NCBI RefSeq assembly: GCF_002899715.1
Contig: NZ_PPEK01000002.1
Coordinates: 62,001-126,000 of the forward strand
Origin: Enteroscipio rubneri
Lineage (GTDB): Bacteria > Actinomycetota > Coriobacteriia > Coriobacteriales > Eggerthellaceae
Direction of reading: 5' to 3'
DNA: 64,000 nt
Made by a program: the position numbers and the translations under genes. Below, in pieces: positions 39,072-48,260 of the stretch. The first letter of the stretch is position 1. Every line of letters starts with the position of its first letter. The notes under the pieces were generated by a model that did not search any database, had not been told where the DNA came from, and saw only the letters and a program-made list of their open reading frames with translations.

Positions 39072-39080
39072 TGGTATGCT
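39072..39080 (+). promoter_or_regulatory. Extended -10 promoter of the second diguanylate cyclase
   Basis: TGG followed by TATGCT is an extended -10 about 34 bases before the ATG. No -35 match exists because a G9 tract occupies that place. Confidence 0.4.
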
Positions 39081-39113
39081 GATCTTATCTGCCTTCAGAA
39101 GAAGAGGAGCTGC

Positions 39114-40670
39114 ATGGCGGAAGATTCCAGCACATCACGAGGGCGTTCGCGATTCTCGTTCAGGCGGATGGCCGTATGCGGCGTTCTGCTTGCGCTCGCT
39201 TCCGTCGTGGCCGTGTGTCTGACCGGTGCCGTTATCGCGGTGTACGATATGCAGCACGAGGCCGATGTGACGCTTGCGGCAGCCCAACCTCGCATAGAAG
39301 ACCGCATCGATGAAACGTTCAAGCTGCTCGAGACACTGTCCGAACATCCTACGCTCTCCGATCCCGACGTCGATGTCATGGAGAAGGTGAATCTGGTCGA
39401 CGCAGTGAACGAGCATTTCGGGTTCTTTTTATTGTGCTATGTCGACGAAGACATCAACGTGTGGGATGCCACGGGAGCCGCTAGCCTGGCCAGCCGTTCG
39501 CATATGCAGCGCGTGTACTCCACCGGCCAACGCTACGTCACCGACAGCTTCGTGGCGGGCGCGGACGGAACGACGCTCAACTACACCATCATCGTGCCGT
39601 TGCGCGACGAGCAGGGCGCGATGACGGGCTCGGTGTTCGCGTCCATATACTTCGACGAGATCATGGCCATGCTCGACGACAGCCTTGCCAGCTCCTATGT
39701 GAAATCCCTGGTGATCGGCGGTAAAGGGCAGGTTATGTCCGCCACTTCGGGTTTCGTGTACGACGACCCTTTCCTCGATCCTATCCGTGACTCTATCGCC
39801 TTCGGGATGACGGCCGACACCGTGCAGAGCGAGCTGCTCGCGTTGAATCCGGTGAGTTTCTGGACTGTAAACGGCTTAGATGTGAAGTACTACACGGTCG
39901 CTCCCATCGCGGAGACCGAGTGGGATGCTGTGTGCGTGACGAGTTTCTGGGAAGCCTACTCCAAGGTCATGTGGGCTATCTCTCCCCTGGCGCTTGTGGC
40001 TGTTGTCTTGATAGCCACGGCCTTCCTTATCATAAGGCGCAGCTTCATGCGGCAGATGCAAGAAGCGCGCACGTTGGAAAGGTCGGTGTCGGAACTGCAG
40101 AAGAAGCTTTATAGCGACGATCAGCCCGCCGACGCCGGCATAGCCGACATCCTCGAGCTCACTTCTTCGGGTCTTTCGGACGGCCTGACGGGCACGATGA
40201 CGCGCTCCGTGTTCGCCAGCCGTTTGCAAAACGTGCTGGAGAACGCCGACGACGGCATCTACGCACTTTGTTTCATCGATCTCGACGATTTCAAGCATGT
40301 TAACGACACGTTCGGCCATGCGACCGGCGACGTTGCACTCAAGAGCGTCGGGTACCTTCTACGGGAGTATGAGCGTCGCTACGACGGGCTGGTGGGGCGT
40401 TACGGCGGAGACGAGTTCACGCTGCTCATGACCGACTTCGACGATAGAAGCGAGCTGTATCGCGTTCTCGAGGAGCTCACGAGCAGCTTGCATGCAGACG
40501 TCCAAACCACCGGCTCCGCATTCTCGGTCCACTGCAGCGTAGGCGTGTCGGTATGGGATCATCAGGCGAGCGCAGACGAGCTCATGAAACAAGCCGACAG
40601 CGCGCTGTATCGCGTCAAGCAGCGCGGGAAGGAGTCGTTCTGCATCTACCAGGACGAGGAACGGTCATGA
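39114..40670 (+). CDS. Membrane diguanylate cyclase with extracytoplasmic sensor
   Basis: A 518-residue protein: N-terminal helix (about 18-45), an outside sensor domain of about 240 residues in the dCache style (NEHFGFFLLCYVDEDINVWD, RVYSTGQRYVTDSFV, YTIIVPLRDEQGAMTGSVFA), a second helix (about 290-310), a coiled segment and a C-terminal GGDEF domain. DGLTGTMTRSVFASRL, FIDLDDFKHVNDTFGHATGD and VGRYGGDEFTLL are intact, so it should make cyclic di-GMP. GAGGAG lies four bases upstream. The stop codon overlaps the next gene's ATG, coupling it to a degenerate GGDEF protein. Confidence 0.93.
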   Translation: MAEDSSTSRGRSRFSFRRMAVCGVLLALASVVAVCLTGAVIAVYDMQHEADVTLAAAQPRIEDRIDETFKLLETLSEHPTLSDPDVDVMEKVNLVDAVNEHFGFFLLCYVDEDINVWDATGAASLASRSHMQRVYSTGQRYVTDSFVAGADGTTLNYTIIVPLRDEQGAMTGSVFASIYFDEIMAMLDDSLASSYVKSLVIGGKGQVMSATSGFVYDDPFLDPIRDSIAFGMTADTVQSELLALNPVSFWTVNGLDVKYYTVAPIAETEWDAVCVTSFWEAYSKVMWAISPLALVAVVLIATAFLIIRRSFMRQMQEARTLERSVSELQKKLYSDDQPADAGIADILELTSSGLSDGLTGTMTRSVFASRLQNVLENADDGIYALCFIDLDDFKHVNDTFGHATGDVALKSVGYLLREYERRYDGLVGRYGGDEFTLLMTDFDDRSELYRVLEELTSSLHADVQTTGSAFSVHCSVGVSVWDHQASADELMKQADSALYRVKQRGKESFCIYQDEERS

Positions 40671-41998
40671 AACGGAAAGGCCTTCGCGGCGCTGTTGAGT
40701 TCGCGGCGTTCTCTCTTGTGGTGATTGCAGCGTGCGCTGCGCTTGGACTATTCGTTTATGGAGAAGTGGAGAACGCCCGCAGACACGATGCGGACAACGT
40801 GTTGGCTTCCTTCCAGCAGACCATTACCTTGAAGCTGCGCGGCGATCTGAGCCAGACGAGCGATTTCGTCGCCGCTCTCAAGGTGGATCCCGACGATGAA
40901 TCTTGGTTGGCCGCCTCGGCGGCCGAGTTGCTCGAACGCGACGAGGCGATCTACATGGGATACGTGGTGGACGAGACGATGCGCTATGCGTTTCCTGAGG
41001 ATCGGTTCGCCGACTTGGTGGGACGCGATCTTACCCAGTTCACCTATGTCTATACGCTTGCCAAGTGGATCGACGGATTCGTTGTCGAAGGCCCGGTCGA
41101 GCTCTCGAACGGTATGCAGGCGTTTTTGTTCATCGAACCAGTGGACGTCGATGGTGCGTATTACGGTGAGATCGCGGTTGGCTTGAAGGCGGAGTACGTC
41201 ATCGACCAGCTCGATCTTTCGATGCTTGAAGACGAAGGTTACCTCTATGAACTGTGGGCGGTCAGCCCTCAGGACGGTCGCAAAGACATCATCGCCGTTT
41301 CGAACGGGGGGCATGATTTCTCTCACGGGGCCAAGACATCCTTCGACATGCCCACCCAGTGGACGCTGTCCATCATGCCGGCAGACGGCTGGGTTCCGCA
41401 GTCGTGGATGTTCTGCATTGCGGCGTGCTCGGTCGGGTTCGCGCTGCTCGTCGTCGCCGCCGCGTTCATGGCTCTGCGCATACGCCGCATGCGCCAGCGG
41501 ATCGAAAGAGAGAAGCGCATCGACCAGGAGACGGGGATGTTCACCTACGACGGCTTTGTCGAGACGTTCGATAAGGCAGCGGGCGGCTCGGGGGAGCCGC
41601 TCACACTGATCTGCCTGATGGTGGACGATTTCGAGAAAACGGCGTTCGCCATCAGTTGGGAAGCGCGCCGCTGCTATCTGGGGAAGGCGCGCGAGGAGAT
41701 CGATGCCGTCGTGCACAGCAGCCATGTGGAAGCCCGCATCGGCAGCGGAGCCTTTGTCGTTGCCGTTCGCGAACGGATCGAAACGCATGCGCTCGCGGAC
41801 CTAATGCGCGCGCTCGAGCTGGCTCTCATGTGGAAGGTCCGCATCGACGGAAAGAAGACGTTCTGCCGCGTGCGGTCGGCGGCCGTATACTATCCAGAGG
41901 ATGGCGCCGACCTGACCGCTCTTGTGGAGCGCACGATATCGCTGCTTGAGCGCGATAAACCCGAAAGTTGCGCGCCGGCACGGAAGCGCCAAGGTTAG
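40667..41998 (+). CDS. CHASE-type membrane sensor with degenerate GGDEF domain
   Basis: A 443-residue protein translated with the cyclase before it (ATGA overlap). A helix near 10-30, an outside domain (about 35-240) with DGFVVEGPVELSNGMQAFLF and EIAVGLKAEYVIDQ typical of CHASE domains, a second helix (about 248-275), then a GGDEF-like domain. That domain keeps the opening DQETGMFTYDGFVETFDKA, but the active motif reads ARIGSGAFVVAVR where GGDEF is expected, so it should not make cyclic di-GMP. It may bind GTP or cyclic di-GMP, or modulate its partner. Confidence 0.85.
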   Translation: MKRKGLRGAVEFAAFSLVVIAACAALGLFVYGEVENARRHDADNVLASFQQTITLKLRGDLSQTSDFVAALKVDPDDESWLAASAAELLERDEAIYMGYVVDETMRYAFPEDRFADLVGRDLTQFTYVYTLAKWIDGFVVEGPVELSNGMQAFLFIEPVDVDGAYYGEIAVGLKAEYVIDQLDLSMLEDEGYLYELWAVSPQDGRKDIIAVSNGGHDFSHGAKTSFDMPTQWTLSIMPADGWVPQSWMFCIAACSVGFALLVVAAAFMALRIRRMRQRIEREKRIDQETGMFTYDGFVETFDKAAGGSGEPLTLICLMVDDFEKTAFAISWEARRCYLGKAREEIDAVVHSSHVEARIGSGAFVVAVRERIETHALADLMRALELALMWKVRIDGKKTFCRVRSAAVYYPEDGADLTALVERTISLLERDKPESCAPARKRQG

Positions 41999-42020
41999 GC
42001 TTCCTGCGCTACCGGAACCA

Positions 42021-42054
42021 CGAGAGCGGCCCGCGAACTGGCGGGCCGCTCTCG
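42021..42054. terminator. Bidirectional terminator between the GGDEF pair and gdhA
   Basis: A perfect 14-bp inverted repeat (arms begin CGAGAGCGGCCCGC) with a GAACTG loop lies between two convergent genes. The + side has a T-rich but broken tail (TATTCGCCTTGT). Confidence 0.75.
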
Positions 42055-42078
42055 TATTCGCCTTGTATTCCGCTTGTC

Positions 42079-43482
<1,404 letters not shown>

Positions 43483-43543
43483 TTATTTAAAGAACTTGAA
43501 ACAAAAGATTCGAGAACGGTTGTGGATGTGGAGGACGATGGTC

Positions 43544-43596
43544 GCGCAAGCCGCAAAGCCGCCCGACTGCAAGTCGTGTGGCTTTGCGGCTTGCGC
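43544..43596. repeat. Long hairpin-forming inverted repeat
   Basis: A perfect 17-bp inverted repeat (arms begin GCGCAAGCCGCAAAGCC) encloses an inner five-bp hairpin (CGACT-GCA-AGTCG). No U-run follows on either strand. It lies between two minus-strand genes and may end the upstream transcript or bind a protein. Confidence 0.7.
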
Positions 43597-43674
43597 TTGA
43601 GAGCTCGATGCGTGGGATCGTGCAATTCATGCGGACGAGAACATGTACTCATGCCCGGTTGCTTGTAAGCCGAG

Positions 43675-44286
43675 CTATCTCTTCTTGATGACCTTCGTGA
43701 CGCGTTTCGCCTTTTTGAGCGTGGGCTTCTCGCGTTCGACCGCAGCCATCGTGGTGAAGACAAGTGCCGCCAAGACGATGTTGACCACGGATACGGGGTC
43801 GGGCACGTGCACGACCAAAAGCGCTGCGAGCTCGTAGAGGATCGAGCCGATGCCGATCACCGCGATTATACTCGTGATAGCTCGCGGGCTGCGCTTATCG
43901 TACATCCAGTTGAAACCGATGAAATTGGCGCAGAAGCTCAGAAGCGCCGTGAAGAGGCAGAGCAAGCCTTCGACTCGGAGCAGGAAGGCGAAATCGAAGC
44001 CGTTCAGCTGTGTTCCGCCTCTCATTTCCACGTCGAGGTTGCCGACAAGAAAGAACTCCTGATTCTGTGCGTAGGCGAAAACCGTGCAGAAAATGCCGAT
44101 CAGCACGGCGATGATAGCCCACACAAACAGAGCGTTGAACAGGCGATGCATCCTCGTTCGGATGCGCGTCATAGGGTAACCGTCATCGCCGATCTCGACA
44201 CCGTCGGCATCGAACCAGACAATGTGCGGTTTGCGCTCGGGCTTCGGCTCGTCAACGAGCCCGGTCTTCTTTTTCTTTCGTGCCAT
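43675..44286 (-). CDS. Membrane protein of unknown function (203 aa)
   Basis: A 203-residue protein with basic ends (MARKKKKTG at the start, KKAKRVTKVIKKR at the end) and four predicted helices (about 50-72, 95-118, 132-150 and 155-178). The N-terminal 45 residues are polar with an ISTYLE-like segment (KPHIVWFDADGVEIGDDGY). I do not recognise a family. GGAAGG lies about nine bases before the ATG. It is on the same strand as gdhA but separated by the hairpin. Confidence 0.7.
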   Translation of the reverse strand: MARKKKKTGLVDEPKPERKPHIVWFDADGVEIGDDGYPMTRIRTRMHRLFNALFVWAIIAVLIGIFCTVFAYAQNQEFFLVGNLDVEMRGGTQLNGFDFAFLLRVEGLLCLFTALLSFCANFIGFNWMYDKRSPRAITSIIAVIGIGSILYELAALLVVHVPDPVSVVNIVLAALVFTTMAAVEREKPTLKKAKRVTKVIKKR

Positions 44287-44465
44287 AGAAGGCGGCCTTC
44301 CTTCTTGTCGCCGAGGTTTCGGAATAGGTGCTAACAGGGATCATGGTACCAAAAGGCGCAGGTTGTTCGGTGCGCGATCGCATTCTGCGGCGCGTTCACC
44401 GCACAAACGACAGCTTTCTATCTGGTGTCCTGCGGCGCCGTGGCGCTTTCGGCTGTCCGGGGAAG

Positions 44466-44498
44466 AGAAGAGGGCTTCGATGCACGAAGCCCTCTTCT
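44466..44498. repeat. Inverted repeat at the end of the MFS gene
   Basis: A perfect 14-bp inverted repeat (arms begin AGAAGAGGGCTTCG) with a five-base loop, downstream of the minus-strand MFS gene. It lacks a T-run on that strand, so a terminator role is likely but not certain. Confidence 0.6.
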
Positions 44499-44531
44499 GG
44501 GAAACGTTGTTCGAGGATGAAGAAAAAACGT

Positions 44532-45932
44532 TTACTTGTCCAGCAGACCCTTGGTGATGTCCTCAAGCGTACGACCGCGCGTCTCGACGCCGAAGATCGC
44601 AAGCCAGATGGCCATGAAGATGGCCAGCGCGGAGTTGATAACGTACGCACCGAGCGTGCCCATGGGGCTTGCCACGAAGAACGCGATCCACATCGGGCTG
44701 AAGATACCGCCCAGACGACCGAAGGCGTTCGCCACACCGGCACCGCGAATACGGCAGGCGGTCGGGAACGGTTCGGACAGATAAATCGCCGACGTGGTGA
44801 CGGAGTTCGTGAACGTGCACACGCACACGAGGAATCCGAAGAACATGACCAGAGCAGGCTGGTCGGTCGGCAGCATGGACCAAATGGGACCCAGGATGGC
44901 GATCAGAACGAAGGTCACGATCAGGATGGTCTTGCGGTTGACCTTTTCGACGTAGAACGTCAGAAGGCCGACGCCCACCGGGATGCCCAGCTGCATGACA
45001 ACGGTCATGAGCGTGGAGAGGCCCGTGTCGAAGCCGTTCGCCTTCAGGATGGTCGGCGTCCAGGAAATGACCGTGTACACCAGGACGTTCATGACGAAGC
45101 AGAGGAACATGGCCGTGAGCGTGCGGGTGATCATCTTCTTGGTGAAGAGGAACTTCCACGGCAGCTGCGTCACGTTCTCGGCATGCTCGCGGCGCTCGAT
45201 CTCTTCGGCGGGGACTGGCGGAAGCGCCACGCCCTTGGAGGCGATCTTGTTCTCGAGGTTCGACACGATCTTGCCAGCTTCCTCGTTGCGGCCCATGAGG
45301 GCGAGCCAACGAGGCGACTCGATCAGGTAGAAGAAGCACAGCACCATCACGACTGCACCGAGGACGCCGCAGAAAACGAACACCTCGCGCCAGCCGGCGA
45401 TCGGCAGGATGATGAGGTTCATCACAGAAGCGAAGAGCGTACCGCAGTTGGCGATGAGGCCGACGTAGGACTGGTACTTGCCGCGCTTCTGTGGAGGCGT
45501 GAACTCGGTCAGCGCCGAATAGCCCGCCGGGAACGCGGCACCAAGGCCGACGCCCATGAAGAAACGGCATCCGGTGAGGAAGTTCGCGTCGGGAGAGGCG
45601 GCTGCCACGAAGCAGAATACGGTGAAGAGGCTGCCGCAGACGAGAACCGCCTTGCGACGTCCGATACCGTCGGAGATGGCGCCGGCCAACAGGCCGCCGA
45701 TCAGGTATCCGACCATCGTAATGGAGTTGAAGAAAGCGAACTGTTCAAGCGTCATGAAGCCCTGATCTTGCAGGACCATGCCGATGGGTCCGCCGACACC
45801 CATATCGACGGAGTCGCAGAACGTGAGGCCGGCAAGCAACCACATAACCTTTTTGTGGAAGCCGGAGATCGGGATGCGGTCAAGACGCGCTGCGATTCCG
45901 TGGAACGAAGTGTTCGCATCAGCTGAAGCCAT
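44532..45932 (-). CDS. MFS transporter
   Basis: A 466-residue major facilitator protein with twelve predicted helices. The loop-2 signature DGIGRRKAVLVCG is at about 83-95, and RFFMGVGLGAAFPAGYSAL is typical of the aromatic-acid/sugar-type MFS members. The long central loop is charged (NLENKIASKG). The substrate is unknown. GGAAGG lies about eight bases before the ATG. It is divergent from the LuxR regulator and starts from a strong promoter, leaving a leader of about 220 bases. It probably belongs to the same function as the reductase beyond luxR. Confidence 0.92.
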   Translation of the reverse strand: MASADANTSFHGIAARLDRIPISGFHKKVMWLLAGLTFCDSVDMGVGGPIGMVLQDQGFMTLEQFAFFNSITMVGYLIGGLLAGAISDGIGRRKAVLVCGSLFTVFCFVAAASPDANFLTGCRFFMGVGLGAAFPAGYSALTEFTPPQKRGKYQSYVGLIANCGTLFASVMNLIILPIAGWREVFVFCGVLGAVVMVLCFFYLIESPRWLALMGRNEEAGKIVSNLENKIASKGVALPPVPAEEIERREHAENVTQLPWKFLFTKKMITRTLTAMFLCFVMNVLVYTVISWTPTILKANGFDTGLSTLMTVVMQLGIPVGVGLLTFYVEKVNRKTILIVTFVLIAILGPIWSMLPTDQPALVMFFGFLVCVCTFTNSVTTSAIYLSEPFPTACRIRGAGVANAFGRLGGIFSPMWIAFFVASPMGTLGAYVINSALAIFMAIWLAIFGVETRGRTLEDITKGLLDK

Positions 45933-46449
45933 TACAATCACCTTCCTTTCTAAAATCCGCCCTGGCGCAACGACAGGGCACGGGGGATGGGGTTCCTGCA
46001 ACCGTCGCAGGGAGCGGGGATGCAAGATGGGAGTGGGAGTTTCATCCTCTTGAAACGTCTCCGGGTACGGCTCCGACCGAATTGAGGGTACTGCGTCTCT
46101 CGCAACAGTTTCGCAACAAAGATTGCTTCCTCCCCTTATTTGTGATCGCGAACCGCAGTGTATTATAGGGAGATTCTAAGGATTATCAACACCTTTACGG
46201 ACATTTAGAACGTTTTGGGTGATTTCTTGAATCAGCATCTCATTCCGATTGAATGCGTTTCCCGAGGGGACGCCCTCGAGGGGCTTCAGGTTGTCGTTGG
46301 CTGCGCAAAGCGTTCACGCCGTTACCGCATCGCTTGCGCAGGGTCGCCGCCGCAGAAGCCTCCTTCGATCCGCCAAGGAGGGTGCAGGGGCGGGGCTCAT
46401 CTTCGGGCGTACTACAATATGAAGTGTCCGAGGGGGAGTTGGAGGGGTT
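45933..46449. other. Divergent promoter region of MFS and LuxR genes
   Basis: This 517-base gap contains the strong minus-strand promoter at 46162-46189 and the long MFS leader (45933-46155), in which I found no riboswitch. No second promoter for LuxR was recognised. No credible ORF was seen. Confidence 0.6.
46162..46189 (-). promoter_or_regulatory. Strong promoter of the MFS gene
   Basis: On the minus strand TTGATA (46184-46189) and TATAAT (46162-46167) are 16 bases apart. This is the closest match to the primary sigma consensus in the window. The start site would be about 46155. Confidence 0.7.
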
Positions 46450-47880
46450 TTGGCGACGACGAGTAAGGCCGCATTCAATCCGACGCGGGCTTGGGAGCTT
46501 GCCGGATTGGCGTTTTTGTGGCCGTGTCTGCAGTCCTCGGGTTTCTACCCGCTATCGGTGGTTCCATCGATAGCGTCGATGGATGCTGCGACGGTTGCTT
46601 TTTTCCATCTGTGCTATTCCATCGAGTTGATCGTCGCTTTCGCCGTGATGATCGCGCTTCGAAGGCGGCTCGAAGCCCTGTTCCGATCGAGTCGGACGAT
46701 CCCCGTGCTCGGCGGGTTCCTTGGCGCGGTCGGTCACGCTCTCCTGATCGCCTGCGAAGCAGGGTCCTCCTCTTCGCGCATTCTCATTATGGCGGGCATG
46801 CCGCTTGTCGCGACATTCGAAGCTGCGTTTGTACTGCTCTGGGGGTGTCGGCTCTCAAGCGATGGCGGAGGCCGGGCGGTGCTCGGTATTGCCATCTCGT
46901 TCGCGGCATCGCAGCTGGGGCTGATCGTGGTTTGCAGCGGTTTTTTGCCCTATGCGCCGTTTCTTCTTGTGTGCGCGGTTTGTACGGGAATGTGCGCGGC
47001 TTTTTCGGCGCGTGGCGCGTCATTGTCGCGCACGTTCGATCTATCGTCCATGCGACAGCTTCCATGGCGCATGGCTGCGCTCATGATGCTGCTCGTCTAC
47101 TTTTGCGTCGTCTACGTCCGTCTGCGGATTCCCGAGTTCTCGGGGGATGCGTCGATGTCCAGCAAGTTGTTCGCATCGGTTTTGTGCTTGTGTACTTTTT
47201 CCGCAGTGGTGCTCTGTCTCCGACGATTCGCAGATCCGGAGAGCGGGCTCGTTGTGGTGTTCATCATCTTGGCCAGCGTGTATATGGTAGGCCTTTTGAT
47301 GGTCGCCCTCTTCCCCGACGACGGAAGCGTGCTCGCGCGGCGCGTGTTGATTGCCGGTGAGCACTGCGTGGAGGTTTTCATCTGGATGACCTTCGCTTAC
47401 GCCGCCGCCCGCAAGCGTTTGTCCGCGGTCCTCGCATTCGGCATCCTCGGTATTCTCTTAGTTGCTTTGCCGTGGATGCTCTCCTTCGATTTCCGCTATC
47501 TCGTGCCCATCGCGGAAAGCGTCGTATCGAGCGATGCCCTCAATTCGGTGGTGACGGTGGCGTTGTGCGTGACAGCCTTGGGAACGATCGCGTACCTGAG
47601 CGTGTATGCGCTGCAAATCGCTCGGAAAGCTTCCGAGGATGCTCATTCTTCGCACAACGAAGCCGCAAAGAGGGCTTTCGCGAATGTGGGACTGACGGAA
47701 CGGGAATTGGAGGTGGGGATCCTAGTTTACCGCGGCTACAGCGCGAAGCGGATTGCCGAGATGCTCTACGTTTCTGAGCCGACGGTGAAAAGCTACACGT
47801 CGCGCGTATATCGCAAGATCGGCGTCCATTCGAAGCAGGAGCTGATCGGCTTCGTGGATGGGCGGGATCTTTTCATGTAG
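46450..47880 (+). CDS. LuxR-type regulator with polytopic membrane domain
   Basis: A 476-residue regulator. About twelve hydrophobic helices occupy residues 15-385, and a LuxR/GerE helix-turn-helix lies at the C-terminus (about 410-470). The DNA-binding part has LTERELEVGILVYRGYSAKR and IAEMLYVSEPTVKSYTSRVY (DNA-recognition helix). This architecture is a marked feature of Eggerthella-type genomes, where it sits beside respiratory reductase genes. It begins at a TTG preceded by GGAGGGG; no better start is seen. The neighbours (divergent MFS, convergent ferredoxin and reductase) suggest that it controls them. Confidence 0.9.
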   Translation: MATTSKAAFNPTRAWELAGLAFLWPCLQSSGFYPLSVVPSIASMDAATVAFFHLCYSIELIVAFAVMIALRRRLEALFRSSRTIPVLGGFLGAVGHALLIACEAGSSSSRILIMAGMPLVATFEAAFVLLWGCRLSSDGGGRAVLGIAISFAASQLGLIVVCSGFLPYAPFLLVCAVCTGMCAAFSARGASLSRTFDLSSMRQLPWRMAALMMLLVYFCVVYVRLRIPEFSGDASMSSKLFASVLCLCTFSAVVLCLRRFADPESGLVVVFIILASVYMVGLLMVALFPDDGSVLARRVLIAGEHCVEVFIWMTFAYAAARKRLSAVLAFGILGILLVALPWMLSFDFRYLVPIAESVVSSDALNSVVTVALCVTALGTIAYLSVYALQIARKASEDAHSSHNEAAKRAFANVGLTERELEVGILVYRGYSAKRIAEMLYVSEPTVKSYTSRVYRKIGVHSKQELIGFVDGRDLFM

Positions 47881-47916
47881 CGCGTCCTCTCTCGTATCGC
47901 GCCGGTGCTGTTCTGT

Positions 47917-47967
47917 GAGGCGAACGGGCCGCCGAGCCTCGGTTTGGCCCTGCGGCCCGTTCGCCTC
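47917..47967. terminator. Bidirectional terminator between LuxR and the ferredoxin gene
   Basis: A perfect 16-bp inverted repeat (arms begin GAGGCGAACGGGCCGC) with a 19-base loop separates two convergent genes. The + side continues GCGTCTGTTCGATT. Confidence 0.7.
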
Positions 47968-47979
47968 GCGTCTGTTCGA

Positions 47980-48201
47980 TTATCTGCCGTAGTTGATGCC
48001 GAAGCTTACTTCGGCATCTTGCAGGCCGATGGAATCGGTGGGGCAGTTGAGCCAGCATTGGCCGCAGGTTTGGCAGCTTTGCACGTAGGCTATAACCGAC
48101 TTCATATGGTCGGCGTCCATGCGGAAGACGTCCATAGGGCACACGTTCACGCATGTCTCGCATCCGATGCATGAGTCGAGGTTTTGACGAATGACTGACA
48201 T
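47980..48201 (-). CDS. 2x[4Fe-4S] ferredoxin
   Basis: A 73-residue ferredoxin with two motifs, CIGCETCVNVCP (about 12-23) and CQTCGQCWLNCP (about 44-55). It has no signal peptide. AAGGA lies about nine bases before the ATG. It starts 59 bases downstream of the flavin reductase gene and is probably co-transcribed with it. It is the likely electron donor; the APS-reductase-beta type is similar in layout. An open frame to 48381 continues upstream, but its extra part lacks a ferredoxin match. Confidence 0.88.
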   Translation of the reverse strand: MSVIRQNLDSCIGCETCVNVCPMDVFRMDADHMKSVIAYVQSCQTCGQCWLNCPTDSIGLQDAEVSFGINYGR

Positions 48202-48260
48202 CAGGCCATCCTTTCGTTCGTGGTTTTCTTCTTGTGTGAGGATCGGTTCAACCGGAGAGG

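Noticed and set aside
44328-45926. A 532-codon plus-strand frame over the MFS gene
   Set aside because: It mirrors the membrane protein's codons and gives an Asp/Glu/His-rich product with no match.
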